Positions 46,709 to 55,128 of a stretch of DNA of 64,000 nt are shown here, one piece after another (the stretch's first letter is position 1; every line of letters begins with the position of its first letter). The stretch spans positions 1,612,001 through 1,676,000 of the forward strand of contig NZ_FUWJ01000001.1 of the NCBI RefSeq assembly GCF_900167455.1, read 5' to 3'. The translations under genes were made by a program, and so were the position numbers. This stretch comes from Enhydrobacter aerosaccus (GTDB lineage Bacteria > Pseudomonadota > Alphaproteobacteria > Reyranellales > Reyranellaceae). The notes beneath the pieces were generated by a model. That model was not told the origin of the DNA and did not search any database. It saw nothing but the letters and a program-made list of their open reading frames with translations.

Positions 46709-49657
46709 ATGTCTTGGCTTTCGACCATATCCCTGCCGCGACCACACAACCAAGAACGGCTGCAAGTCGCGTGGAGGCGATGGGACGAAAAGGCACCGCG
46801 GCCCAGTGATCCGGCCGCCCTTGCTCTTCTCGAAGCGCTGTTCGGCAACAGCCCCTACCTCACAGAGACGGCCTTAAAAGATCCGATTTTCATGGCCGAT
46901 CTGTGGCAGGCCGGCCCTGATACCGTCCTGACGACGCTCGAATCCGATCTGTTGTCAGTCAGGCAAAGTGCTCGGGCCGGCAGCACGCCCATCGAGATCG
47001 CGACGCAGCTTCGGCGGCTCAAGCACAAGGCGGCATTGGCTGTTGCCGTGGCCGACATAGCCGGCGTGTGGTCGCTCGAGAAGATCACCGGCGCCCTCAG
47101 CGACTTTGCCGGCGCCGCCCTCGACGCGCTGGTCGACGCCCTGCTGCTCCAACTCGATCGGGACGGGCAGTTGCGCATCGCAGGCGACCCTCAGGCCGCC
47201 GCCTTCACCGTTCTCGGAATGGGTAAGCTCGGGGCCGGCGAGCTCAACTACTCGAGCGACATCGACCTCATCCTGCTTTACGACCGCGATGCCCCCGCGC
47301 TCGCCGATGATGAACAGGTGCCGAGACACTTCGTGCGGATGGCCCGGCTGCTGGTCCAGCTTCTGTCGGAAACGTCGGTCGATGGCTATATCTTCCGCAC
47401 CGACCTGCGGCTGCGTCCCGATCCGGGTTCCACGCCGCTGGCCATGTCGGTGCAGGCGGCCGAGCTCTATTACGAAAGTGTCGGCCAGAATTGGGAACGG
47501 GCCGCCATGATCAAGGCGCACCCCGTTGCCGGTAATCGCGCAGTTGGCGGCTCCTTTCTGGGCGACTTGCGTCCGTACATCTGGCGCCGGCATCTCGACT
47601 TCGCCGCCATCCACGACATTCATTCGATCAAGCGCCAAATCGATGCCCATCGCGGCGGCCGCACGATCGGCGTCATGGGGCACAACGTGAAGCTCGGCCG
47701 GGGAGGCATTCGCGAGATCGAATTCTTCGCCCAGACGCAGCAACTGATTTTCGGCGGACGGAATCCGGCTCTGCGGCTGCGCGGCACCTGCGAGACATTG
47801 CGCGCCCTCGCATATGCCGGCCATATCAGCGCAACGGCGGCCGAGGAGCTGATCGAGGCCTATGGCTTTCTGCGCCGGGTCGAGCATCGGCTGCAGATGG
47901 TCGACGATCGCCAGACCCACAGCATCCCCACCGACGAGGCCGGCGTCGACGGCATTGCCGCATTCCTTGGCTATAACGACCGGGCCGCCTTCGAGACGGA
48001 CCTGCTGACACGGCTCCGCTGCGTCGAAAGCCATTACGCCCACCTGTTCGAAGAGGCGCCAAGCCTGGCTGGACCGGGCGGCAACTTGGTGTTTACCGGC
48101 ATCGAGGACGATCCCGGAACGCTGCAGACGCTGCGGACCCTCGGCTTCCAGGATCCTTCCGCCGCCGCGGGCATCGTGCGTCGATGGCATCATGGCCGGT
48201 ACCGGGCCACGCGGTCGGAGCGAGCCCGCGAGCTGCTGACCGAATTGATGCCGGCCCTGCTCAAGGCGCTGGGAGAGACGGCCGCGCCCGACCAGGCGCT
48301 GCTGAACTTCGATCTGTTCCTGAACAATTTGCCGGCCGGGGTTCAGCTCTTCTCTCTCTTCAAATCCAATCCGGCGCTCCTCGAACTGGTCGCAGCCATC
48401 ATGGGCAGTGCGCCGGGTCTCGCGTCCCATCTCTCGCGCCGGACACAGCTGCTGGATTCGGTATTGTCGCCGGATTTCTACAATCGTCTGCCGGCTGCCG
48501 ATGTGTTGGTCGCCGAATTGGGCGCGGCCCTCGCGGGCGCCCATGACGAGCAGGATATCCTTGACACGGCGCGACGCTGGACCAACGACCGACGGTTCCA
48601 GGTCGGCGTGCAGCTCCTCAAGCGCGTGGTGACACCGGCTCAAGCGGGAGAAGCGTACGCCGACGTGGCGCAAGCGACCATCTCCGGACTTTGTGATCGC
48701 ATCGAAAGAAGCTTCGCCGAGGTACACGGTAGTTTCAGTGGACGGCGTCTGGCGGTCCTCGGGCTCGGCAAGCTCGGCAGCCGCGAGATGTCCGCGACCT
48801 CCGACCTCGATCTCATCTTCATCTACGATGTCCCCGAAGGCCTCGAGGTTTCGGATGGCCGTCAGCCGCTGCCCTCGACCCAGTACTATACGCGCCTCAG
48901 CTCGAAGATCGTGACCGCGCTCACGGCCCTGACCAACGAGGGCGCCCTGTATGAGGTCGACATGCGGCTACGGCCGTCGGGCCGCGCTGGCCCTCTGGCC
49001 AATTCCCTCGCGGGCTTCGAGACATATCATCAGCAATCGGCCTGGACCTGGGAGCATCTGGCATTGACGCGTGCGCGCGTCATTCATGGACCCGAGACAT
49101 TGGCCGAACGGCTCACGGCGATCATACGCTCCACCCTTTCCCGCCCGCGCGATCCCGTCGTCCTGGTGCGGGACGTCGCCGACATGCGGGACCGGATCGC
49201 CGAGCACGCCGCCCCCCGGAGTCCATGGGACTTCAAGCATCTGTCCGGCGGCCTGTTCGACATCGATTTCGTGGCCCAGTACCTAGCCCTGCGCCACGCC
49301 GCCCAGCATCCGTCGATCCTTGCGCCCCACCCCGCCGAGATGTTGCGGCGTGCGGCCGAGGCCGGGCTGCTCGCGCCGGACGACGCCACGCTGCTGCAGG
49401 CGACGCGGACCCTGCTGTCCGACGTGCAGAGCCTGTTGCGGCTGACGCTGAACGGCGACGAATCGGCATTCGATGAGACCAAGGCCCCCGAAGGCCAGCG
49501 GCGGTTGATCGCAATGACCGAAGGGGCAGCCGATCTCGATGAACTGCGCGGGCGCATAGGCACCCAAACGCAGGCCGCCCATGCTATATACAAGCGGATC
49601 GTCGAGGACCCGGCACGCGCGGCGGGATGGCTGCCGCGCCGGGAGCGAAGGAGCTAA
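46709..49657 (+). CDS. glnE: Bifunctional glutamine synthetase adenylyltransferase/deadenylase GlnE
   Basis: 982 residues in two nucleotidyltransferase halves: G-K-L-G-A-G-E-L-N-Y-S-S-D-I-D-L-I near 170 (removing domain) and G-K-L-G-S-R-E-M-S-A-T-S-D-L-D-L-I near 687 (attaching domain), each with a D-x-D metal pair and a following helical domain. It controls glutamine synthetase by adenylylation in response to PII. The gene runs into bcp with only 2 bases between stop and start. Confidence 0.97.
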   Translation: MSWLSTISLPRPHNQERLQVAWRRWDEKAPRPSDPAALALLEALFGNSPYLTETALKDPIFMADLWQAGPDTVLTTLESDLLSVRQSARAGSTPIEIATQLRRLKHKAALAVAVADIAGVWSLEKITGALSDFAGAALDALVDALLLQLDRDGQLRIAGDPQAAAFTVLGMGKLGAGELNYSSDIDLILLYDRDAPALADDEQVPRHFVRMARLLVQLLSETSVDGYIFRTDLRLRPDPGSTPLAMSVQAAELYYESVGQNWERAAMIKAHPVAGNRAVGGSFLGDLRPYIWRRHLDFAAIHDIHSIKRQIDAHRGGRTIGVMGHNVKLGRGGIREIEFFAQTQQLIFGGRNPALRLRGTCETLRALAYAGHISATAAEELIEAYGFLRRVEHRLQMVDDRQTHSIPTDEAGVDGIAAFLGYNDRAAFETDLLTRLRCVESHYAHLFEEAPSLAGPGGNLVFTGIEDDPGTLQTLRTLGFQDPSAAAGIVRRWHHGRYRATRSERARELLTELMPALLKALGETAAPDQALLNFDLFLNNLPAGVQLFSLFKSNPALLELVAAIMGSAPGLASHLSRRTQLLDSVLSPDFYNRLPAADVLVAELGAALAGAHDEQDILDTARRWTNDRRFQVGVQLLKRVVTPAQAGEAYADVAQATISGLCDRIERSFAEVHGSFSGRRLAVLGLGKLGSREMSATSDLDLIFIYDVPEGLEVSDGRQPLPSTQYYTRLSSKIVTALTALTNEGALYEVDMRLRPSGRAGPLANSLAGFETYHQQSAWTWEHLALTRARVIHGPETLAERLTAIIRSTLSRPRDPVVLVRDVADMRDRIAEHAAPRSPWDFKHLSGGLFDIDFVAQYLALRHAAQHPSILAPHPAEMLRRAAEAGLLAPDDATLLQATRTLLSDVQSLLRLTLNGDESAFDETKAPEGQRRLIAMTEGAADLDELRGRIGTQTQAAHAIYKRIVEDPARAAGWLPRRERRS

Positions 49658-49659
49658 GG

Positions 49660-50124
49660 ATGAGCGTCGAGGAAGGCAAGAAGGCACCCGATTTCACGGC
49701 CCCGACCGATGGCGGCGGCAAGCTGAAGCTCTCGGAGCTGCGCGGCAAGCCGGTGGTGCTGTATTTCTACCCGAAGGACGACACGCCGGGCTGCACGACC
49801 GAAGCGTGTGGCTTTCGCGATGCCGCTCCCGATTTCAAGAAGCTCAAGGCGCAGGTGGTCGGCGTCAGCAAGGACAGCGTCGCTCGCCACGACAAGTTCA
49901 AGGCCAAGTACGGCCTGTCCTTCCCTCTGGTTTCCGACGAGGACGGGAAGATCTGCGAGAAGTATGGGACCTGGGTCGAAAAGAGCCTTTACGGCCGCAA
50001 ATACATGGGCATCGACCGGGCGACCTTCCTCATCGACAAGGAAGGCACGGTCCGGAAGATCTGGCGCAAGGTCAAAGTATCCGGACATGTCGACGAGGTA
50101 CGTGAGGCATTGGCTGCCCTCTGA
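49660..50124 (+). CDS. bcp: Thioredoxin-dependent thiol peroxidase (BCP/PrxQ)
   Basis: 154 residues. Peroxidatic Cys C45 in T-P-G-C-T-T-E-A-C and second Cys C50, the C-x4-C pair of the atypical 2-Cys PrxQ group. The ATG at 49660 follows GAAGGAGCTAAGG, overlapping the glnE end, so the two are translationally coupled; an upstream in-frame start inside glnE is ignored. Reduces H2O2 and organic peroxides with thioredoxin. Confidence 0.95.
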   Translation: MSVEEGKKAPDFTAPTDGGGKLKLSELRGKPVVLYFYPKDDTPGCTTEACGFRDAAPDFKKLKAQVVGVSKDSVARHDKFKAKYGLSFPLVSDEDGKICEKYGTWVEKSLYGRKYMGIDRATFLIDKEGTVRKIWRKVKVSGHVDEVREALAAL

Positions 50125-50186
50125 AATGGGCGTTCCCCGCTTGTGACCAATTTGCGGCTGTGGCTGGTTCCCCTTCAAGACTCCCT

Positions 50187-50213
50187 CCCGACAGCCCTAT
50201 GGTGGCGGTCGGG
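50187..50213 (+). other. Hairpin between bcp and the response-regulator gene
   Basis: CCCGAC-A-GCC / GGC-G-GTCGGG, a 10-position stem with one A-G mismatch and a 7-base loop, 63 bases after bcp and 58 before the regulator start. It lacks a T-tract. It could end the glnE-bcp transcript or form part of the regulator leader. Confidence 0.4.
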
Positions 50214-50270
50214 GTGTGTGGACGATCCTCGTAAGCGAGCGGGGATTCTTAATGAAGTCGTGGAGGCACT

Positions 50271-51086
50271 ATGCTTCAAATACCGGGTCAATGGGGACCT
50301 GCGAAAATTATTGGACATTCGGCGGCGGAAGCCGCAGCCAGCAAGATCCGGTTGATCTTCGTCGATGACGACGACGATTTCCGCGAGGCCGCCTCGGCGG
50401 AGCTAGAAGACCTCGGCTTCGCCGTCACGACCTATGCCAGTGGAACGGCGCTGCTTGCAGCGATCGAACAGAGCATCAGCGACATTGCCGCCGACGTGAT
50501 CGTGCTGGACTGGAACATGCCGGACATGACCGGCATCGAGCTGGTGCCGCGCCTGCGTCGTCAGGGTATCAAGCTGCCGATCGTCTTCCTGACCGGGCGC
50601 TCGACGCCCTATCTCGAAAGCGCCGCGCTCGACCACGGAGCCCTCGACTTCGTCGACAAGGCGCGCGGCATGCCGATCCTGGCCAAGCGGGTACGGTTGA
50701 TCTTCGAGTCTTCGAAGCGCCCGCCGGAGCTCGCGGTCGACGAGACGCTGGAATACGGCAAGCTTCAATTGAAGCCGCGCATCAGCCGCGTCTTCTGGAA
50801 CGGCCTGGACGTCAATCTGACGCTCACGGAATTCAATGTGGTTCGTCTGCTGGCCTCGAACGCGGGCAATCACGTAAGCTACCGGGCCGTCTACGACTGC
50901 ATGCATCACGTCGGCTTCATCGCCGGCAGCGGCGAGCATGGCTATCGCACCAACGTGCGATCGACCATCAAGCGTATCCGCAACAAGTTCAGGGTGATCG
51001 ATCCGACCTTTTCCGAGATCGAGAACTATCCCTCATTCGGGTATCGCTGGGGCGGCCCGCCAGAAGCCAAACCGGAAGCCAAGTAA
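50271..51086 (+). CDS. OmpR-type response regulator with winged-helix output (ChvI-like)
   Basis: 271 residues. A 25-residue N-terminal extension, receiver domain with acidic cluster D32-D36, phosphoacceptor D80 in L-D-W-N-M-P-D, T108 and K130 (the usual Pro after K is Ala), and a C-terminal OmpR winged helix (L-T-L-T-E-F-N-V-V, R-T-I/V-R-S-T-I-K-R-I-R-N-K-F-R). The ending Y-P-S-F-G-Y-R-W resembles ChvI (Y-G-V-G-Y-R-F). GGAGG sits 5 bases before the ATG. No histidine kinase gene is adjacent. Confidence 0.85.
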   Translation: MLQIPGQWGPAKIIGHSAAEAAASKIRLIFVDDDDDFREAASAELEDLGFAVTTYASGTALLAAIEQSISDIAADVIVLDWNMPDMTGIELVPRLRRQGIKLPIVFLTGRSTPYLESAALDHGALDFVDKARGMPILAKRVRLIFESSKRPPELAVDETLEYGKLQLKPRISRVFWNGLDVNLTLTEFNVVRLLASNAGNHVSYRAVYDCMHHVGFIAGSGEHGYRTNVRSTIKRIRNKFRVIDPTFSEIENYPSFGYRWGGPPEAKPEAK

Positions 51087-51114
51087 GCCTGCCCGGCGGC
51101 CGCGCTGGAATTCG

Positions 51115-52410
51115 TCAGAGTTTGCGGCCGCGGCTTTCGCGGACGAACCATGTCGCGACGAGACTGATCACGCTCGTCGCCGTGACATACCAGGCCGGCG
51201 AAGTGGGATCCTTGGTAACACCAAGCAGCCACGTGATGACGAACTGGGTGCTTCCCCCGAACACCGAAACGCCGATCGCGTAACCGATGGCGACGCCCGT
51301 CGCGCGGACGGAGCGTGGCAGCAGCTCCGGAATGGCGGCAAAGGCGGCCGCCCCTCCCAGAGCTGTCAGCCCCATCATCACCACCGTGGTCACGCACAGC
51401 ATGAGCGCCGTGGGATAGGCCTGGAGCAGCAGGAACAACGGCCACGTTGCCACCGTCAGCACCAGCCGCGGCCAGAGCATCACGGCACGGCGGCCATGAC
51501 GATCGGCCAGCCAGCCCCCCAGCAGCGAAAGCAGAAAGGTCGCGGCGCCGCCGAGCACCGTTGCGGCGAAGGCTGTCGATGGCGGCAGATGCAACGTCGT
51601 CAGGCCGTAGGTGGTCATGTAGTTCGCGGCATAGGTGGAGACGGTGCCACCGAGGATCACGAGAACAGCCAGGACGATGAAGGCGCTTTGCGACCGCAAC
51701 GACGGACGTTCCGCGTCGGCCTTGGCACGAACCTCTCCTTGCTCGAGCGTCTCCGGCATCGCGTGGCGCAGATACAGCGCCACCGGAACCAGGACGAGGC
51801 ACAACAGGAACGGGACACGCCAGCCCCAGGCTTCGAGCTCGGCCGGCGCCAGGGCAAGCGACAGGATCATGCCGAGACCGCTGGCAGCCAGGGCCGCCAG
51901 GCCTTGGCTTGCCAACTGCCAGCTCGAATAGAAGGCGCGCTTGTTCGGAGGCGCGATCTCGATGAGGAACACGCTCGCGGGTCCCACCTCGCCGCCGAGC
52001 GCAAGCCCTTGCACCAGGCGGCAGAACACCACGATAAGCGGCGCGGCGATGCCGATCGTCGCGTAGGACGGCGTCACCGCCAATCCGATCGTTCCGACCG
52101 TGATCAGCACGATGGTCAGCAGCATCGCCGGCTTCCGCCCGGCGCGATCGGCATAGGCCCCGATCAACACGCCGCCCAACGGCCGGAACAGGAACCCTAC
52201 TCCGAACACGCCGACCGACAGCAGCAGACTCGTCATCGGGTTGGAGGTCGGAAAGAAGGTCTTGCCGATATAGACAGCAAAGAAATTGTAGGCGATGAAA
52301 TCGAAGAACTCGAGCGCATTGCCGGCCACGGTCGCGGCCACGACCTTCACAGGCACACGTTCCGCTCTCGCCTTGCCCGTCGCGAGCGGAACCGCCGTTT
52401 CCATCGCCAT
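51115..52410 (-). CDS. MHS-family MFS transporter (proline/betaine/dicarboxylate type)
   Basis: 431 residues, 12 predicted helices. The MHS signature is visible early: A-G-N-A-L-E-F-F-D-F-I-A-Y and R-P-L-G-G-V-L-I-G-A-Y-A-D-R-A-G-R-K. Mid-protein Q-G-L-A-L-G-G-E-V-G-P. These are proton symporters for small organic acids or betaine. A possible start at 52404 (second Met) makes no difference to the fold. Substrate unknown. Confidence 0.9.
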   Translation of the reverse strand: MAMETAVPLATGKARAERVPVKVVAATVAGNALEFFDFIAYNFFAVYIGKTFFPTSNPMTSLLLSVGVFGVGFLFRPLGGVLIGAYADRAGRKPAMLLTIVLITVGTIGLAVTPSYATIGIAAPLIVVFCRLVQGLALGGEVGPASVFLIEIAPPNKRAFYSSWQLASQGLAALAASGLGMILSLALAPAELEAWGWRVPFLLCLVLVPVALYLRHAMPETLEQGEVRAKADAERPSLRSQSAFIVLAVLVILGGTVSTYAANYMTTYGLTTLHLPPSTAFAATVLGGAATFLLSLLGGWLADRHGRRAVMLWPRLVLTVATWPLFLLLQAYPTALMLCVTTVVMMGLTALGGAAAFAAIPELLPRSVRATGVAIGYAIGVSVFGGSTQFVITWLLGVTKDPTSPAWYVTATSVISLVATWFVRESRGRKL

Positions 52411-52534
52411 CAGTCTTCCCCAACCCCCATCAGAATCGCGCCGCTCTCTAGCACAGTGCGCACCTCGAGGGGCAAGGCAAAGCGCCGATCAGGCACTTTC
52501 ACACGACAAAACGCACACACCGTGCGCGAGGCGC

Positions 52535-53389
52535 CTAAGGAGCTTTTGCCCGGCCCGTAGGGGTCCAGCCGTAGATCTTCTGCAAGCTTCCCCCCATCAA
52601 GGTGAGACGATCGTTGTCACTGAGACGGTCGGTAACGCGAAACGCCTCAACGCCCTCCTTGTAGGTCAGCAGCGCGACGGCGCGCGTCCAGTCCGTTCCC
52701 CACATGCAGCGGGCGAAACCGAACGCATCGAAGATGCGGCCCAGTGGATTCCAGATGTCCTTGTACGGGAACTTCTCGTGGGAGAGCGTGCAGGCACCCG
52801 TGATCTTGACGGCGACGTTTTCGTGCGATGCCAAGGCCAGCAGCTTCGGCAACTCCCCCCACGCGTCAGAGGGTGCCGGCGGTGCGAAGGGCTGCGCCAG
52901 ACCGAGGTGATCGACCACCAGTTGGGTATTCGGATGGCGGGTGGCCATCTGTCCGACCTGCTCCAGCCGCCCTCGCGCCAGGAGATTGACCGGAAGGTCG
53001 TGTCGGGCCGCCGCGCCCAGCACGCGATTGATGCCGGGATCCGCGGCATCCTCCGACACATCCGGCCCCATCATGATGCGGATCGCAATGGTGCCGTCGA
53101 TGGCGGCCCACTCGGCGATCGTGTCCTCGACCTTCGGATCGTTCGGATTGACGGGCTTGATGACGGCGAAGCGATCGCGATGCGCCTTCATCACGGCCAG
53201 CGCGTAGCTGGCGTCCCAGCGGTACATCGTCCACACGGACACCAGCAGCGCCCCATCGACGCCCACCGCATCCATTGCCTTCACCATGTCCTCGCCGGTG
53301 ACCTCGGGCGGGCCGGCCAGCACTTCGTGCCACGGCCGTCCGGGATTGTTCCGCTCGTAGCAATGGACCTGCGCGTCGATGGTCAACAT
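52535..53389 (-). CDS. Amidohydrolase family protein (ACMSD/TIM-barrel lactonase-like)
   Basis: 284 residues from the ATG at 53389 (GAGGAAGATGC upstream). Starts with M-L-T-I-D-A-Q-V-H-C-Y-E-R-N, the N-terminal beta-strand of amidohydrolase_2 proteins, where the usual H-x-H is changed to Q-V-H. Later L-V-V-D-H-L-G-L-A and C-M-W-G-T-D-W-T, a metal-site Asp region. This family includes decarboxylases, lactonases and dehydratases; which is open. Confidence 0.8.
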   Translation of the reverse strand: MLTIDAQVHCYERNNPGRPWHEVLAGPPEVTGEDMVKAMDAVGVDGALLVSVWTMYRWDASYALAVMKAHRDRFAVIKPVNPNDPKVEDTIAEWAAIDGTIAIRIMMGPDVSEDAADPGINRVLGAAARHDLPVNLLARGRLEQVGQMATRHPNTQLVVDHLGLAQPFAPPAPSDAWGELPKLLALASHENVAVKITGACTLSHEKFPYKDIWNPLGRIFDAFGFARCMWGTDWTRAVALLTYKEGVEAFRVTDRLSDNDRLTLMGGSLQKIYGWTPTGRAKAP

Positions 53390-53513
53390 GCATCTTCCTC
53401 CCGCTGTGTTGGCACGGAGGCTAGGGTTCACCGCTGTGTCATTCAAGGACAACTGCCAAGGACAACTGCAGGACGAGCTTTGCCGGAAACGAAGTTGGCG
53501 CTACGCTTGTTTC

Positions 53514-53759
53514 ATGAAGCGAACCATTCTCCTGGCTCTCCTGCTCGCCGGTTGCGGCGGAAGCAATCTCGATACCTCGCGTGGCCCCAATGGCGAGACC
53601 ATCGTCGGCAATGCCGTGTCGGTCCAGATCACCAATGCCGCCAACCAGCAGGCGGCGTTCTCACTGGCGGAGGACTACTGCCGCAAGAGTCGGCGCGCCG
53701 CGCGCTTTGTCGCCCAGACCGGAGCGACGGCGGCCTTCGATTGCGTGAAGGTGGAATAG
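53514..53759 (+). CDS. Small putative lipoprotein
   Basis: 81 residues. M-K-R-T-I-L-L-A-L-L-L-A-G-C is a clear short signal with lipobox L-A-G-C, followed by G-G-S-N. The mature part has two further Cys (D-Y-C-R-K and F-D-C-V-K-V-E) that could pair. No known family recognised. A longer open frame upstream of the ATG is antisense-like. Confidence 0.65.
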   Translation: MKRTILLALLLAGCGGSNLDTSRGPNGETIVGNAVSVQITNAANQQAAFSLAEDYCRKSRRAARFVAQTGATAAFDCVKVE

Positions 53760-53861
53760 CCGGCTTCATCGAGTACGGAAACGCACTCCTCCCATACCGC
53801 GCGGCAACAACCAAAACGTGGGGCTCGTTCCTGGAAGGTCTCCAACCAGGGAACGGCCAGC

Positions 53862-54803
53862 ATGTTCATCCACAACAAGCGCCTGCAGTACACGGTCCGC
53901 GTCGGCGAAACCGATCCGGCGCTCGCTTCCCTCCTTCTCGAGCAATTCGGAGGGCCTGATGGCGAGCTCGCCGCGGCGATGCGGTATTTTACCCAGGCTC
54001 TTGCCGAATCCGACCCCGGCCGCAAGGACATGCTCCTCGATATCGCCACCGAGGAACTGAGCCATCTCGAGGTGATCGGCTCGATCGTGGCGATGCTCAA
54101 CAAGGGGGTGAAAGCCCAGATCGCCGAAGCGACGATGGAAGAGGCGGAACTTTATCGATCCCTCACGGCAGGAGGCGACAGCCACACCCAGTCGATCCTG
54201 TATGGCGGTGGCCCGTCCCTCACCAACTCGTCCGGCGTGCCTTGGACGGCGGCCTACATCGACAGCCGAGGCGAGCCGACGTGCGACCTTCGCTCAAACA
54301 TCGCAGCGGAGAGCCGAGCCAAGATCATCTACGAGCGGCTGATCAACATCACCGACGATCCCGGCATCAAGGACGCTCTCGGCTTCCTGATGACGCGGGA
54401 GATCTCGCATCAGAAGTCGTTCGAAAAGGCGCTCTACGCCATCACGGAGAATTTCCCGCCGGGCAAGCTCCAGGGCATTGCTCCCTATGCCGACATGTAT
54501 GTGAACACCTCGCAGGGCGAAGGAGACACGGTCGGGCCTTGGAACAAGGGGCCGCAATGGCAGAAGGTCGACGATCTTGAGAAGGTCATGCCGGCCGACA
54601 AGGGCGATGGCCACGCGACGGTCAAGCTCTCGGCCGATCAGACCGCGGTGGCCAGGCAGGCGATGCAGCGGACGGCGTCAGATCCCGACAGCGATCCGGC
54701 GACCGGGGCGGATCTCGGGGCTGGTCCCGGTGCGGGCAAGATCACGGGTGGCGAAGATACGGGCGCCGCGAAGAATGTGAAGCATGCGGCGAAGAAAAGC
54801 TGA
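53862..54803 (+). CDS. Manganese catalase
   Basis: 313 residues. Ferritin-like four-helix bundle with the di-Mn ligands visible as E35 (D-G-E-L-A-A-A-M-R-Y), E65 and H68 (E-E-L-S-H-L-E), E150 (A-A-E-S-R-A-K) and H183 (E-I-S-H-Q-K-S-F). A Gly-rich loop near 113-125 and a Lys/Ala-rich C-terminal tail follow. It disproportionates H2O2 without heme. The N-terminus M-F-I-H-N-K-R-L-Q-Y is typical of the family. Confidence 0.95.
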   Translation: MFIHNKRLQYTVRVGETDPALASLLLEQFGGPDGELAAAMRYFTQALAESDPGRKDMLLDIATEELSHLEVIGSIVAMLNKGVKAQIAEATMEEAELYRSLTAGGDSHTQSILYGGGPSLTNSSGVPWTAAYIDSRGEPTCDLRSNIAAESRAKIIYERLINITDDPGIKDALGFLMTREISHQKSFEKALYAITENFPPGKLQGIAPYADMYVNTSQGEGDTVGPWNKGPQWQKVDDLEKVMPADKGDGHATVKLSADQTAVARQAMQRTASDPDSDPATGADLGAGPGAGKITGGEDTGAAKNVKHAAKKS

Positions 54804-54861
54804 CTGATATTCGAGGTCCGCTCCCCCCCAGTGTCGTCCAGGGCGCCGCGATGGGGTGCCC

Positions 54862-55062
54862 TCAATCCCTTACCGTGAGATCGACGGCGCGCGCCTTGTG
54901 GGCATAGATATCGATCTTGGCCCACATGCGGGCGCGGACCACGTTTTCCGCCTGGGCCTCGGTCGCGAAAGGGCCGTGCCAGACCATGGTCTCGGGAACG
55001 GGCTTGTTCCAGTTCGCCCGTCCGTTTTCGATCTGATACTCGGCCTCGAACACAAACCACAT
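54862..55062 (-). CDS. Small conserved-looking hypothetical protein
   Basis: 66 residues: M-W-F-V-F-E-A-E-Y, then W-H-G-P-F-A-T-E-A-Q-A-E-N-V-V-R-A-R-M-W-A-K. The G-P-F-x-T-x-x-x-A-E-x-V-W/V-R-A pattern is like that of small alpha/beta DUF4170-type proteins, but I am not certain of the family. Between manganese catalase (convergent) and a broken AsmA gene; a stand-alone small gene. Confidence 0.55.
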   Translation of the reverse strand: MWFVFEAEYQIENGRANWNKPVPETMVWHGPFATEAQAENVVRARMWAKIDIYAHKARAVDLTVRD

Positions 55063-55128
55063 CGCGCAAACTCCGCTTTGCTCTCGCGGCCGTCTCTTAC
55101 ACCCGGTGCTCCTGGCCTGCGAGGGGGA

